Of a stretch of 56,646 bases of DNA, positions 41,795-51,069 are shown in pieces; positions within the stretch are counted from its first letter, which is position 1; each line of letters begins with the position of its first letter. Position numbers and translations under genes: made by a program. A model generated the notes under the pieces. The model was not told the origin of the DNA. It saw nothing but the letters and a program-made list of their open reading frames with translations, and made no database searches. Origin of the DNA: Planctomycetota bacterium (lineage in GTDB: Bacteria > Planctomycetota > JACOTG01); contig JACOTG010000279.1 in assembly GCA_016178505.1 (NCBI GenBank), positions 1 through 56,646 on the forward strand. Direction: 5' to 3'.

Positions 41795-42658
41795 ATGTCG
41801 ACCCCGCAGATCAGCGTCGTCGTCCGGACGTTCAACAGGCCCCACTTCCTTCGCGAAGCCCTCGCGAGCGTTGCCGCGCAGACGTATCGCGACTTCGAGA
41901 CGATCGTCGTCAACGACGGCGGCGCGGACGTCGAAAGCGTGATCCGTCCCGTGGCCGAGGGCGCGCGCGTCCGCTACTTCCACCTGACGAAGAAGGTCGG
42001 TCGCTGCGCCGCCGGCAACCTGGCGATTCGCGAGGCGAAAGGGAAGTGGATCGCGTACCTCGACGACGACGACCTCTTCTATTCCGATCACCTGCAAACG
42101 CACGTCGACTTCTTCGAGAAGAACCCGGACTTCCACGCGACCTACAGCGACGCGAACGAAGCGCTCCAGCGCCGGCGGCCGGACGGCACGTACGAGGTCG
42201 TGGCGCGCGAACTGAAGCTCTCCTACGAGTTCCATCCGCTCCGATTCTTCATGCACGCATTCATCCATCTCGTCACGTTCGTGCACGAGAAGTCGCTCGC
42301 GGAGAAGCTGGGCGGGTTCGACGAGTCGCTCGAGGTGCTCGAGGATCTCGACCTGATGTTTCGGTTTGCGCAAGACCACTGGTTCGGACACATCAAGAAG
42401 GTGACGGCCGAGTACCGCATCCGCGACGATCAGTCGAACGCCGTCACGAAGCTCCGCGAGGAGTTCCTCGCGACGCGCGAGCGGCTCTTCCAGAAGTACT
42501 TCCACGTCGCGTTGCCGTTCATCATGACGCAGGTGCTCGAGCGCGACGATCAGCTCGACAAGCTCAGTCGCGAGATCGCCGAGCTTCGCGCCGAGGTGGC
42601 GGCGCTCCGCGTCAAGGGCGAGTCGAGCGGCGGCCTTCTCGGAAAGCTCTTCTCGTGA
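41795..42658 (+). CDS. GT2 family glycosyltransferase
   Basis: 287 residues, GT-A fold: ISVVVRTFNRPHFLREAL at the start, nucleotide-sugar binding IVVNDGGAD, then DDDDLFYSD as the DxD metal site. The acceptor region (ED LDLMFRF) follows. A C-terminal coiled segment (LDKLSREIAELRAEVAAL, about 250-270) could mediate assembly. The last bases overlap the deacetylase GTG. Confidence 0.88.
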   Translation: MSTPQISVVVRTFNRPHFLREALASVAAQTYRDFETIVVNDGGADVESVIRPVAEGARVRYFHLTKKVGRCAAGNLAIREAKGKWIAYLDDDDLFYSDHLQTHVDFFEKNPDFHATYSDANEALQRRRPDGTYEVVARELKLSYEFHPLRFFMHAFIHLVTFVHEKSLAEKLGGFDESLEVLEDLDLMFRFAQDHWFGHIKKVTAEYRIRDDQSNAVTKLREEFLATRERLFQKYFHVALPFIMTQVLERDDQLDKLSREIAELRAEVAALRVKGESSGGLLGKLFS

Positions 42659-43398
42659 ACACGCGTCTGCCGGAGCCGATGTGGTCGCCGGAGGGGCTGC
42701 CGCGCTCGCGAGTGGTCGTGTTCGCGCCGCATCCGGACGACGAAGTCGTGGGCTGCGGCGGGCTCCTCGTGGCGTTCGCTCGACGCGGCGATCCCGTTCG
42801 CGTCTGCTTCCTCACGGATGGCTGCAAGGGCGGGTTCCACGACAAGCACGACGATGCGTACGTCCGTTTGCGCGAGGGCGAGGCCGCGGCCGGGCTCCTG
42901 TCGATGGGCGTCGCGGACTTCCGCTTCTGGCGCTTTCACGATCAAGAGCTAGGGGCCGCGCCCGATCTCGCGGCGAAGATGTCGCGCGAGGCCGCCGATT
43001 TTGGCGCGACCGCCGTGCTCGTGACGTCGCCGTTCGAGATCCACCCGGACCATCGCGCGGCGTGCCGCGCCGCGATCGCCGCGTTCGCCGGGAAAGCAGA
43101 TGCGCCCGAAGTCTGGTTCTACGAGGTGAGCGCGCCGTTGACGGCGAACGTCTCGCTCGACATCACGTCCCTCGCTGCCGCAAAGAAAAAGGCGCTCGAA
43201 TGTCACGCGAGCCAGCTGGCTCACAACGACTACGTCGCGAAGATGGAGGGGTACAACCGCTACCGCACCGTGAACGAAGGGCGCAAGGAGGTCGTTTTCG
43301 CCGAGTCGTACCTGCGCTTGCCGGCGCGCGACCTCACCGAGTTGGACCGGTCGGTGGGCGCGCTCCTCGCCGTGGTCGATCGGAATCGGCCAGCCTGA
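42655..43398 (+). CDS. PIG-L family deacetylase
   Basis: 247 residues from a GTG overlapping the upstream stop (GTGA). The zinc-binding motif PHPDDEVVGCGG is at about residues 25-36 and the second metal/His site HPDHRAACRAA at about 130. These enzymes remove acetyl from N-acetylglucosaminyl lipids or related N-acetyl sugars. It sits between GT2 genes, so it likely deacetylates a sugar in the glycan made here. The following GT2 ATG starts at the base right after its stop. Confidence 0.9.
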   Translation: MNTRLPEPMWSPEGLPRSRVVVFAPHPDDEVVGCGGLLVAFARRGDPVRVCFLTDGCKGGFHDKHDDAYVRLREGEAAAGLLSMGVADFRFWRFHDQELGAAPDLAAKMSREAADFGATAVLVTSPFEIHPDHRAACRAAIAAFAGKADAPEVWFYEVSAPLTANVSLDITSLAAAKKKALECHASQLAHNDYVAKMEGYNRYRTVNEGRKEVVFAESYLRLPARDLTELDRSVGALLAVVDRNRPA

Positions 43399-44337
43399 AT
43401 GGGCCAACCCGCAACGCAGCAGCATGTGAGCGCCGTCATCTCGTCGTGGAACAAGCGCGAGGACTTGCGCGAGAATCTCACGGCGCTTCGCAGGCAGACG
43501 CGACCGTTCGACGAGGTGATCGTCGTCGACAACCACTCGAACGACGGATCCGTCGAGATGGTGAAGGCCGAGTTCCCGGAGGTCGTGCTCGTCGAGATGC
43601 CGCACTCGAAGTTCGGCGCGTGCGAGACGTTCAACATCGGCTTTCGGCGCGCGAAGGGGCCGCTCATCGCGATCCTCGACGACGACGTCGTGCTGACGCC
43701 GAGCTGGCTCGACGAGCTGCTTCGCGAATTCGAGCGCGAGCCGGGCACGACCGCGATCCTGTCCACGAAGGTCGTGGAGCCGCAGATGCCTGATTGGTTC
43801 TTGAACCACCCCGAGGTGAACGCCGAGCGCTACATGGCGACGTTTCGCGGCTGCGGCTCGCTCGCGCGGAAGGAGATCATCGAGGTCTGCGGCTACTACG
43901 ACGAGCGGTTCTTCATCTACGGCAACGAGCGCGATCTCTCGGCGCGCGTCTTGAACCTCGGCTATCGCATCAAGCAGGTGCCGAGCGTCGTCACGTTCCA
44001 CAAGACGCCGTTCGGGATGAAGCAGGGAAAGCGCAGCCTCTACTTCCACGTTCGAAATCTCTGGTGGTACCTGTTCAAGTACTGCCGCGCCGCCGACATT
44101 GGCCGCTTCATCGGGTTTCTTCTGAAGAAGGCCGTTTCGTTTCGCAAGCACGGCGACTCCGGCGAGTTCGCGCCCGAGGCCGTCGGCTCGATGGGCGGCT
44201 TCCGCAACATCCGAGAAACCCCCGGCGGCGTCCGCATCGCCTTCAAAGCCACTTTCGACGCCTTCCTGCGCGTGGGCCCGTGCCTGCGCGCCCGAAAAGT
44301 CTGCAAGTCCCCCGACTTCTCCCTCCCATGGAAGTAA
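43399..44337 (+). CDS. GT2 family glycosyltransferase
   Basis: 312 residues, rhamnosyltransferase-like GT2: VSAVISSWNKREDLRENL, VIVVDNHSNDGSVEMVKAEF, DDDVVLTPSWL (DxD) and the acceptor segment FFIYGNERDLSARVLNLGYR. The C-terminus has a basic hydrophobic stretch that may touch the membrane. It starts at the base after the PIG-L stop and so is coupled to it. Confidence 0.88.
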   Translation: MGQPATQQHVSAVISSWNKREDLRENLTALRRQTRPFDEVIVVDNHSNDGSVEMVKAEFPEVVLVEMPHSKFGACETFNIGFRRAKGPLIAILDDDVVLTPSWLDELLREFEREPGTTAILSTKVVEPQMPDWFLNHPEVNAERYMATFRGCGSLARKEIIEVCGYYDERFFIYGNERDLSARVLNLGYRIKQVPSVVTFHKTPFGMKQGKRSLYFHVRNLWWYLFKYCRAADIGRFIGFLLKKAVSFRKHGDSGEFAPEAVGSMGGFRNIRETPGGVRIAFKATFDAFLRVGPCLRARKVCKSPDFSLPWK

Positions 44338-44465
44338 CCGTCCAATGGGGTCAGACCCCCGACGACGGCGACCCGTCCAACGGGGTCAGACCCCGGACGA
44401 CGGGACGGAGAGCGGCTCGGGAGGCTTGGTCCGTCGCGGGCCTCCGTCGTCTGGGGTCTGACCCC
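44338..44465. repeat. Tandem palindromes GGGGTCAGACCCC between two GT2 genes
   Basis: Two 35-base near-copies (44338-44372, 44373-44407) each start CCGTCCAA.GGGGTCAG. Their palindromes are at 44347-44359 and 44382-44394. A third copy in the other orientation, GGGGTCTGACCCC, lies at 44453-44465, two bases before the next ATG. Each can fold into a 6-bp hairpin. No coding potential is seen between the genes. Confidence 0.8.
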
Positions 44466-44467
44466 AC

Positions 44468-45520
44468 ATGACGGGGGTGACGGTTGCGGTCACGAATTTC
44501 AACGGGGAGGCTTACCTTCGGGATTGTCTGCGGGCGGTGAGGGCGCTCGAGCATCCGGTTGCCGAGGTCATCGTCGTCGACAATGCGTCGACGGATGCGA
44601 GCCGGAAGATCGTCGCCGAGGAGTTTCCGGGGGTGCGGCTCGTCGCGCTGCCCGAAAATCGCGGGCCCGGGCCCGCGCGAAACGCATCGTTCCGTGAGGC
44701 GAAGACGCGCTACGTCTTCCAGATCGACAACGACGCGATCGTCACGCCGCGCTGCCTCGGCCCGCTCCAGGACGCGCTGCGCGAAGATCCCGAGGCGGCG
44801 ATCGCCGAGCCGCGCGCGCTCGATGCCGCCGACCCCACGCGCGTCGACTACGACGGCGCCTTCGTCCACTACGTCGCACTGCTGCACTTGCGAAACCACG
44901 GCCAGCCGCTCGCGCAGGCGACCACGAAGCGCGAGCCCATCGACGCCGCGATCTCGGTCGCGCTGCTCCTCGACCGCGAGCGGCTCGGCGGCGACGACCT
45001 CTACGACGAAGACCTCTTCTTCTACTTCGAGGACTTCGACTTCACGTTCCGCACGCGCCTGCGAGGCCATCGCATTCTCTCGGTACCGGAATCGATCGTG
45101 CATCACCGAGCAGGCACCGCGGGCCTGAGCTTCCGCCAGGGGAGGGAGTACTCGTCGCGCCGCGCGTACTACTTCTCGCGCAACCGCTGGCACTTGATCT
45201 GGAAGTCGTATCGCCTGCGGACGATCGTCTTGTGCGCTCCGGCGCTCGCGCTCTACGAGCTCGCGTGGATCGCATTCCTCACGACGCGCGGCCAGCTCGG
45301 CGCTTGGCTGCGTGCGATGGCGGCGCTCGCGCGCGAAGCCCCGGGGATCCGCGAGAAACGCCGCGCGTTCCAAGCGCGCCGCAAGATCGCGCGCGACCGC
45401 GACGTCCTCTCGGCGCGCCCGCTCACGTTCCTCGTCGAGGGCGGCAAGACCTCGCTCCCGGTGCGCATCCTGAGCGCGCTCTTCGCGGCGTGGTGGAAGG
45501 TCGTGCGTCCGCTCGTCTAG
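44468..45520 (+). CDS. GT2 family glycosyltransferase
   Basis: 350 residues, rhamnosyltransferase-type GT2: VTVAVTNFNGEAYLRDCL, VIVVDNASTDASRKIV, FQIDNDAIVTP (DxD-like) and FFYFEDFDFTFRTRLRGHR as the acceptor site. Two C-terminal hydrophobic stretches (about 255-275 and 335-350) may anchor it. The ATG at 44468 lies two bases after the third GGGGTCTGACCCC palindrome and has no clear ribosome site; a GTG at 44477 is an alternative. Confidence 0.85.
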   Translation: MTGVTVAVTNFNGEAYLRDCLRAVRALEHPVAEVIVVDNASTDASRKIVAEEFPGVRLVALPENRGPGPARNASFREAKTRYVFQIDNDAIVTPRCLGPLQDALREDPEAAIAEPRALDAADPTRVDYDGAFVHYVALLHLRNHGQPLAQATTKREPIDAAISVALLLDRERLGGDDLYDEDLFFYFEDFDFTFRTRLRGHRILSVPESIVHHRAGTAGLSFRQGREYSSRRAYYFSRNRWHLIWKSYRLRTIVLCAPALALYELAWIAFLTTRGQLGAWLRAMAALAREAPGIREKRRAFQARRKIARDRDVLSARPLTFLVEGGKTSLPVRILSALFAAWWKVVRPLV

Positions 45521-45635
45521 TCAGTCGCGCGCGTGATGCGGAGTGCGATTTGCGAACTGGACGCATGACTGCACACGCTGCCATGCCGTCGCTGTTCGCG
45601 AGTCGGGCCATTGCTCGATCTCGGTTGGCGAAGCG

Positions 45636-46796
45636 TCAGTGGTCGACGCCGTCGCCGTCTTTGGGGTCGGGTCGGTAGCGGGGGTCGCTGCGCAATCCCG
45701 CATCGAGGAGGGCTCTACCGATCACCTGCGCCTTTAGCTGATTTCCCTCGACCGACACATGAACGTAGTCCTTGAAGTACTCGCCGTGAAAGTCGAGGGC
45801 GACCTCGGTATCCGCGAGCGGAACGTGTTGCTCTCTCGCGATGTCGCGGACCGCGTTGTTGTATTGGTCCATCGACTTGCGCATGCCGTGCGAGGCTTCT
45901 TCGCCGCCCACCTTCGGTCTTCGATTGTGGCTTTCGGTCGTGAGGAGCACGTGTGCTCCGCCGCCCACCGCGATTCGAAACAGATTCTCGGTGTTGCGGC
46001 GAAACGCGGCGACACCTTCGGGAGCGAGCCCCCACTCCTTCTCCGGGGGCAATGGCTGCGTCGCGAGATCGAGGAGATTGTTGGGAATCCCGTTCGTTCG
46101 CAGTAGGAACCATGTGTAGAACTTGCTGTGCTCGACCAGAAACCGATGAAACCGTCCAGGCTGCGGGAGTGCGAAGGCTCTGCGCATGTGTCGATAGTCC
46201 GAATGAAATTCCTTGTATAGCCGCGTCTGACAGTCGTTCGCGCCCTGGTGGATGACTACCCAATCGGGCGCATAGTCCTCAATGTTCATCTCATAGTTGA
46301 TGAGGTTTTCTGCGCTCGTCCATGCCGACACTCCGCAATTGAGAACTTCGGCGGGCAAATTGTTTCGGTGCAGCATTTCCTCGACGAAGTACGGGAAGGA
46401 ACCGAAGTACGCTTTCTCGTTTCCTCCTTGCGTCGTCGACGCGCCGATGAAGGCGATGCGAATCGTTGGCTCCGTCCGCGCCTTCGTCACTTCCTTCGTG
46501 CTGACAAAACCATCGGCGCGAAGCAGGGTGTCCTTCCCCTGTACCAAGCGAAATCCCACGTAGGGACTCGGCTCGAAACCGCCAAGGCTCTTGCCCAGGA
46601 AGAAAGCGGCAGCGTCCTCGAGTCGATCGCTCGGCGCGCCGGCGATCGCATACACGAGGCGAAACGCTGGTTCGAGAAGGACGACGAACAACAGGACGAG
46701 CATCGTGGAGAAGGCAACTCGTTTTCGTAACGAAAGTCTGCGAGGCGTTTGGAGGGGAGCCTCGGTCGCCGTTGCGATGCGCGTCGTGGGGCTAAT
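45636..46796 (-). CDS. Membrane-anchored SGNH hydrolase, probable ATT start
   Basis: 386 residues. N-terminal basic region (RRLSLRKR) and a signal-anchor helix (MLVLLFVVLLEPAFRLVYA) precede an SGNH domain: block I FIGASTTQGG, block III HQGANDC, block V with KDYVHVSVEGNQ (Asp and His). Family members deacetylate or esterify sugars. The most likely start is ATT at 46796-46794: it overlaps the upstream stop (TAG), lies five bases after a GGAGG, and no ATG, GTG or TTG occurs in frame before the membrane helix. The next ATG (46703) would lose the basic N-terminus. Function fits acyl-sugar trimming in the glycan locus. Confidence 0.75.
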   Translation of the reverse strand: MSPTTRIATATEAPLQTPRRLSLRKRVAFSTMLVLLFVVLLEPAFRLVYAIAGAPSDRLEDAAAFFLGKSLGGFEPSPYVGFRLVQGKDTLLRADGFVSTKEVTKARTEPTIRIAFIGASTTQGGNEKAYFGSFPYFVEEMLHRNNLPAEVLNCGVSAWTSAENLINYEMNIEDYAPDWVVIHQGANDCQTRLYKEFHSDYRHMRRAFALPQPGRFHRFLVEHSKFYTWFLLRTNGIPNNLLDLATQPLPPEKEWGLAPEGVAAFRRNTENLFRIAVGGGAHVLLTTESHNRRPKVGGEEASHGMRKSMDQYNNAVRDIAREQHVPLADTEVALDFHGEYFKDYVHVSVEGNQLKAQVIGRALLDAGLRSDPRYRPDPKDGDGVDH

Positions 46797-47583
46797 TCTT
46801 TCCTCCTGTGTTCTCGAATCGCCATCCGCCGCCAGGGACTTCGCGAGGCACGTTGCGTGGAGCTTGGACGAGCGCGAAGACGGCGAAGTAACGCTCGTCC
46901 GGCGCGGCCGGATCGGTCGGGTCGTGGAGCTTCGACGCGATCGGGTGGAATCCCGTCGACCGTAGGAACGCGAGCACGTCATCCGGCGAGAAGACATAGG
47001 GATGGCACGGGTCGTAGCGAGCGTCGGTTCGTAGCGCCGGGCAGAGCTCCGAGGGAAATACGTTGACTCCGACGAACAGGAGCCCGTCGTCGCGAAGAAC
47101 TCGTCGCGCTTCGCGGAGCGCGGTCGATGGCTCGAAGACGTGGTCGAGCATGTTGTTCAAGATCACCATCGAGAACGCGCGATCTTCGAATGGCAGCCGC
47201 TCGCACGGCGCCTCGACGGCGGTGACGTCGAGCGTCGACTCGTAGGCCCACGCGAGGCGCGTCTTGTAGAAGTTCGTGAGCGGATCGGCCGAAAAGCGCC
47301 GGCCCTCGGGAAAAAAGTAGATCGCGTCGAGCACCGCCGTCCCGACCTGGAGTATCTTCGAGTCGGCGTCGAGCGGCACGAATTGCTTCGCCGCCACGTG
47401 CAGGAACTCGGCGAAGCTCTTCCATTGCCGCCGCGGGGCTTCGAGGCGCTCAGGCGTGAACTCGAGCCAGAACTTTCTTTCCGCTTCTTGGGCGTTTTCC
47501 CAGAAGCACTTCATCTTTTCGAGACCGACCTTCGCACAACGCGTCTCGATTTCGCGAGCGATCTCGAGGCTTGCAGCCGTCAT
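46792..47583 (-). CDS. Class I SAM-dependent methyltransferase
   Basis: 263 residues of the Methyltransf_11 type. Motif I is ILQVGTAVLDAIYFFPEGRRF, an unusual variant of the glycine loop. ILNNMLDHVFEP is the later acidic motif, with LREARRVLRDDGLLFVGVN after it. It may methylate a sugar. AAGGAG lies five bases before the ATG at 47583. Its stop overlaps the SGNH hydrolase start. This pair is transcribed leftward against the rest of the locus. Confidence 0.85.
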   Translation of the reverse strand: MTAASLEIAREIETRCAKVGLEKMKCFWENAQEAERKFWLEFTPERLEAPRRQWKSFAEFLHVAAKQFVPLDADSKILQVGTAVLDAIYFFPEGRRFSADPLTNFYKTRLAWAYESTLDVTAVEAPCERLPFEDRAFSMVILNNMLDHVFEPSTALREARRVLRDDGLLFVGVNVFPSELCPALRTDARYDPCHPYVFSPDDVLAFLRSTGFHPIASKLHDPTDPAAPDERYFAVFALVQAPRNVPREVPGGGWRFENTGGKN

Positions 47584-47849
47584 GAATCTCCTTCCGCGGG
47601 ATAGCACGAGCATTCCGCGATCACCCACGCCCGGTTGCGTGGAGTCGACCTCTATCCGTCGACGGTCGTTCGAGCATACGCGTCACGAGCCACGTCGGAA
47701 ATGATTTTTTGACTCGAACCCGACAGCGAGCGCATGCCGGGACGTGGAGCCGGCGTCGGTTCGCGCCCTTCACACCATCGCGAGCAATGGTATCGTGGAC
47801 GGCCCGATGGGTTGAGTGAGACCGACGAACCCCTTCCCGAGGAGACTCG

Positions 47850-49049
47850 ATGGCTCCGGATCCTGCAGTGGTCGGCGTGATCGGCGGCGGCGGCCATGTC
47901 GGACTGCCGCTGGCGTTGTCGTTCGCCGATTCGGGCCTGAAGACCCTCGTCTACGACATCGACGCCGAGAAGCTCGCAAAGATTCGCGCGGGTGTGATGC
48001 CGTTCAAGGAAGAGGGGGGCGCGGAGATCCTCGGACGCGTGCTCCAGAACGGACGGCTCGTCGTCGACTCGAAACCCACCGGACTGAGCGAGTGCAAGTT
48101 CCTCGTCATGGTGATCGGAACGCCCGTCGACGAGCACTTGAACCCGAGCTTCATGGGCGTGCACAAAGCGTTCGACCTCTGTCTCGAGCACCTTCGACCT
48201 CGACAGATCCTGATCCTCAGGAGTACGGTGTTTCCGGGGATCAGCAGTCACATCCAGCGGTACCTCGACGAGCGAGGCTTGAAGATCTCCGTGACGTTCT
48301 GCCCCGAGCGCGTCGCGCAGGGTCAGAGCATCCGCGAGTTCCGCCAGGTCCCGCAGATCATCAGCGGGTTCGACCCGGCTGCAGTGGCGGAAGTACGCGA
48401 GCTGTTCGGCCGATTCGGCACCGAGATCATCGAGATGGCGCCGATGGAAGCCGAGCTGTGCAAGCTGATGACGAACTCGTGGCGATACATTCAATTCGCC
48501 ATCGTGAACCAGTTCTACATGATCGCCACTCAAGCCGGGCTCGACTTCGATCGCATCCTGCACGGCTGCCGCTTCAAGTATCCGCGAACGGCGGGAATGC
48601 CGAGGCCGGGCCTCGCCGCGGGTCCGTGCCTCGTGAAGGACACGATGCAGCTCGCCGCGTTCAGCCACAATCAGTTCGTCCTCGGACATGCCGCGATGCT
48701 GATCAACGAGGGATTGCCGGCACATCTGATCGAGATGGCCAAGCGCGAAGTCGATCTGACGGACAAGACCACAGCGATTCTCGGAATGGCATTCAAGGCG
48801 GAGAGCGACGATTCGCGAGACTCGCTGAGCTACAAGCTCCGCAAGCTGCTGACGATCGAATCTCGGCGAGTTCGCTGCACCGACCCGTACGTCCAGGGTC
48901 CCGACATCGAACCGCTCGACCGCGTTGTCGACGAGGCGGATGTGTTGTTCATCGCCGCGCCCCACGAGGTCTACCGAACGCTGAAGGTCCCGCGGGGAAA
49001 GGTTCTCGTCGACCCGTGGAGCTGCGTCGAGACCTCGCGCCATCGATGA
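47850..49049 (+). CDS. UDP-N-acetylmannosamine/UDP-sugar dehydrogenase
   Basis: 399 residues of the UDP-glucose/GDP-mannose dehydrogenase family. GGGGHVGLPLALSF binds NAD at residues about 12-25; VFPGISS and the substrate region follow; the catalytic Cys260 is in AGPCLVKDT; the C-terminal UDP-binding domain has LGMAFKAESDDSRDSLS. These enzymes oxidise C6 of a UDP-sugar to the uronic acid. The sequence pattern is closer to WecC/WbpA-type than to UDP-glucose dehydrogenase. Supplies an acidic sugar for the glycan. GGAG eight bases before the ATG. Confidence 0.88.
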   Translation: MAPDPAVVGVIGGGGHVGLPLALSFADSGLKTLVYDIDAEKLAKIRAGVMPFKEEGGAEILGRVLQNGRLVVDSKPTGLSECKFLVMVIGTPVDEHLNPSFMGVHKAFDLCLEHLRPRQILILRSTVFPGISSHIQRYLDERGLKISVTFCPERVAQGQSIREFRQVPQIISGFDPAAVAEVRELFGRFGTEIIEMAPMEAELCKLMTNSWRYIQFAIVNQFYMIATQAGLDFDRILHGCRFKYPRTAGMPRPGLAAGPCLVKDTMQLAAFSHNQFVLGHAAMLINEGLPAHLIEMAKREVDLTDKTTAILGMAFKAESDDSRDSLSYKLRKLLTIESRRVRCTDPYVQGPDIEPLDRVVDEADVLFIAAPHEVYRTLKVPRGKVLVDPWSCVETSRHR

Positions 49050-49098
49050 CGTCGATGCGAGACCTCGCATCCAAAACGCAACTCGAACGGAGCACCCG

Positions 49099-50130
49099 AT
49101 GAAGGTCCTCGTCACGGGATCCGCCGGATTCATCGCCGGCTATCTCGTTCAAGAACTGCTCGAACAAGGACACGACGTCGTCGGGCTCGACAACTTCTCC
49201 AAGTACGGTCGCATCGAGAAGAGCTACCAGGATCATCCGCGATACGAGTTCGTGGAAGGCGACGCGAAGAATGCAACCCTCGTCGCCGAACTTGCGACGC
49301 GATGCGACCACTTCGTGGCGTGCGCCGCGATGATCGGCGGGATCTCCTACTTCCACGAGTTCGCGTACGACCTCATCGCGGAAAACGAGCGCATCATCGC
49401 GGCCGCGTTCGACGCGGCGATCCACGCGTTCAAGAAAGCGAAGCTGCAGAAGATCACGGTCTTGAGCAGCAGCATGGTCTACGAGAATGCGACCATGTTC
49501 CCGACTCCCGAAGGCCATCAGGCAGCATGCCCTCCGCCGTCGAGCACGTACGGCTTTCAGAAACTCGCCGCGGAGTACTTCGCGAAGGGAGCGTGGGAGC
49601 AATATCACCTTCCGTTCACGATCTGCAGGCCGTTCAACTGCGTCGGCATCGGCGAGCGTCGCGCGGTCACGGACAAGGACGTGCCGAGCGGCAACATCAA
49701 GCTTGCGATGAGCCACGTCGTTCCGGATCTGGTCCAGAAGGTCTTGAAAGGCCAAGACCCTCTGCACATCCTCGGCGATGGCAGCCAAGTCCGTTGCTAC
49801 ACCTACGGCGGAGACCTCGCGCGCGGCATCTGCGCCGCGATCTTCCATGCCGACGCGCGAAACGACGACTTCAACCTGTCGACGCCGACGTCGACGACCG
49901 TGCTCGAGTTGGCGAAGCTCGTCTGGTCGAAGGTTCACGGCTCGGGGCCCGGTGGCAAGCCATTTCGCCATGTGTGCGACGCGCAGTATCCGCACGACGT
50001 GCAGAAACGAATTCCCGACGTCTCGAAGGCGAAACGGGTGCTCTCGTTCGAGGCGGGGACGAGCCTCGGTACGGTTCTCGACGAAGTGATTCCGTGGATC
50101 CGAGAGGAGATCCGCCACGGGCGGATGTGA
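49099..50130 (+). CDS. NAD-dependent sugar epimerase/dehydratase
   Basis: 343-residue extended SDR. TGSAGFIAGYLV binds NAD (residues 6-17). The catalytic pair is in STYGFQKLAAEYF (Tyr151, Lys155). The substrate segment RPFNCVGIGERR and DLARGICAAI are typical of UDP-sugar epimerases and dehydratases. It likely makes or isomerises a nucleotide sugar used by the GT2 enzymes. GGAG lies seven bases before the ATG. Confidence 0.88.
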   Translation: MKVLVTGSAGFIAGYLVQELLEQGHDVVGLDNFSKYGRIEKSYQDHPRYEFVEGDAKNATLVAELATRCDHFVACAAMIGGISYFHEFAYDLIAENERIIAAAFDAAIHAFKKAKLQKITVLSSSMVYENATMFPTPEGHQAACPPPSSTYGFQKLAAEYFAKGAWEQYHLPFTICRPFNCVGIGERRAVTDKDVPSGNIKLAMSHVVPDLVQKVLKGQDPLHILGDGSQVRCYTYGGDLARGICAAIFHADARNDDFNLSTPTSTTVLELAKLVWSKVHGSGPGGKPFRHVCDAQYPHDVQKRIPDVSKAKRVLSFEAGTSLGTVLDEVIPWIREEIRHGRM

Positions 50131-50168
50131 CGGCGCGGCCGAATTTCGAGTGGGGAGGGCCTGAGGAG

Positions 50169-50978
50169 ATGAGCGGGGAGCGAGTCATCGAACCGATGAT
50201 CGATACGTCGAGCGGCTCACTGGCGACGGCGGAGTCTCACGACTCGAAGTTCCGCTATTCGGTGGTCGTCCCCGTCTTCAACGAGGCCGCCAACATCGGC
50301 CGATTCTGTCGCGCCGCGCGCGAGGCGCTTCCGCGCGGCTACGAGCTTCTCGTGTGCTACGACTTTCCCGCAGATACGACGCTGCCCGCGCTCGCGGCGC
50401 TCGGACGAGGCGACAAGCCGGAGTCGATCCGCCTCGTTCACAACACGCTCGGCCGCGGCGTGCGCTACGCGATCGAGGCCGGGATGCGCGCGGCGGCGGC
50501 CCCCGTCGTCCTCGTCACGATGGCCGATCTCTCCGACGACTTCTCGAGGGTCGAAGAGATGGTGTCGCGCATCGAAGCCGGCGCGGAAATCGTGTGCGCC
50601 AGTCGATACATGAAGGGCGGCAAGCAAACCGGCGGGCCGAAGCTCAAGGGATTCCTGAGCCGCACCGCCGGCCTCACGCTGCACTGGTTCACCGGATTGC
50701 CCACGCACGATCCGACCAACAGCTTCAAGGCGTACCGTCGCGAATTCCTCTCCCGCACGCCAATCGAGAGCACCGCTGGCTTCGTCCTCGGAATGGAGCT
50801 GACGGTGAAGGCGCACTTTCAGGGTGGCCGGGTCGAGGAAGTGCCGGCTTCGTGGACCGACCGCACCGACGGCGAGAGCCGGTTCCGCCTCTGGCATTGG
50901 CTGCCCCTCTACCTTCGGTGGTACCTGTGGGCGCTGCGACAGCGGTGGCTCACTCGACGACCGACCCGGGCGAACTGA
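50169..50978 (+). CDS. GT2 family (dolichol-phosphate mannosyltransferase-like)
   Basis: 269 residues: YSVVVPVFNEAANIGRFC, LLVCYDFPADTTLPAL and MADLSDDFSRVEEMV (acidic metal site), then ASRYMKGGKQTGGPK. This is the DPM1/ArnC-like branch, which loads a sugar onto a polyprenyl phosphate. The C-terminus (LWHWLPLYLRWYLWAL) is amphipathic and may bind membrane. The ATG at 50169 was chosen for the nearby GGAGGG; a GTG at 50127 overlapping the upstream stop is possible. Confidence 0.85.
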   Translation: MSGERVIEPMIDTSSGSLATAESHDSKFRYSVVVPVFNEAANIGRFCRAAREALPRGYELLVCYDFPADTTLPALAALGRGDKPESIRLVHNTLGRGVRYAIEAGMRAAAAPVVLVTMADLSDDFSRVEEMVSRIEAGAEIVCASRYMKGGKQTGGPKLKGFLSRTAGLTLHWFTGLPTHDPTNSFKAYRREFLSRTPIESTAGFVLGMELTVKAHFQGGRVEEVPASWTDRTDGESRFRLWHWLPLYLRWYLWALRQRWLTRRPTRAN

Positions 50979-51069
50979 TCGGGCTGGAGACCACCACCTC
51001 TCGACGCCGGCACTCGAGTCGACGATGGGGTTCGCCTGCGATGAACGGCAACGAAACTAGGAGATGTTC

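Noticed and set aside
44338..44465. A CRISPR array at the GGGGTCAGACCCC repeats
   Set aside because: Only three short palindromes, one inverted, with uneven spacing and no cas genes.
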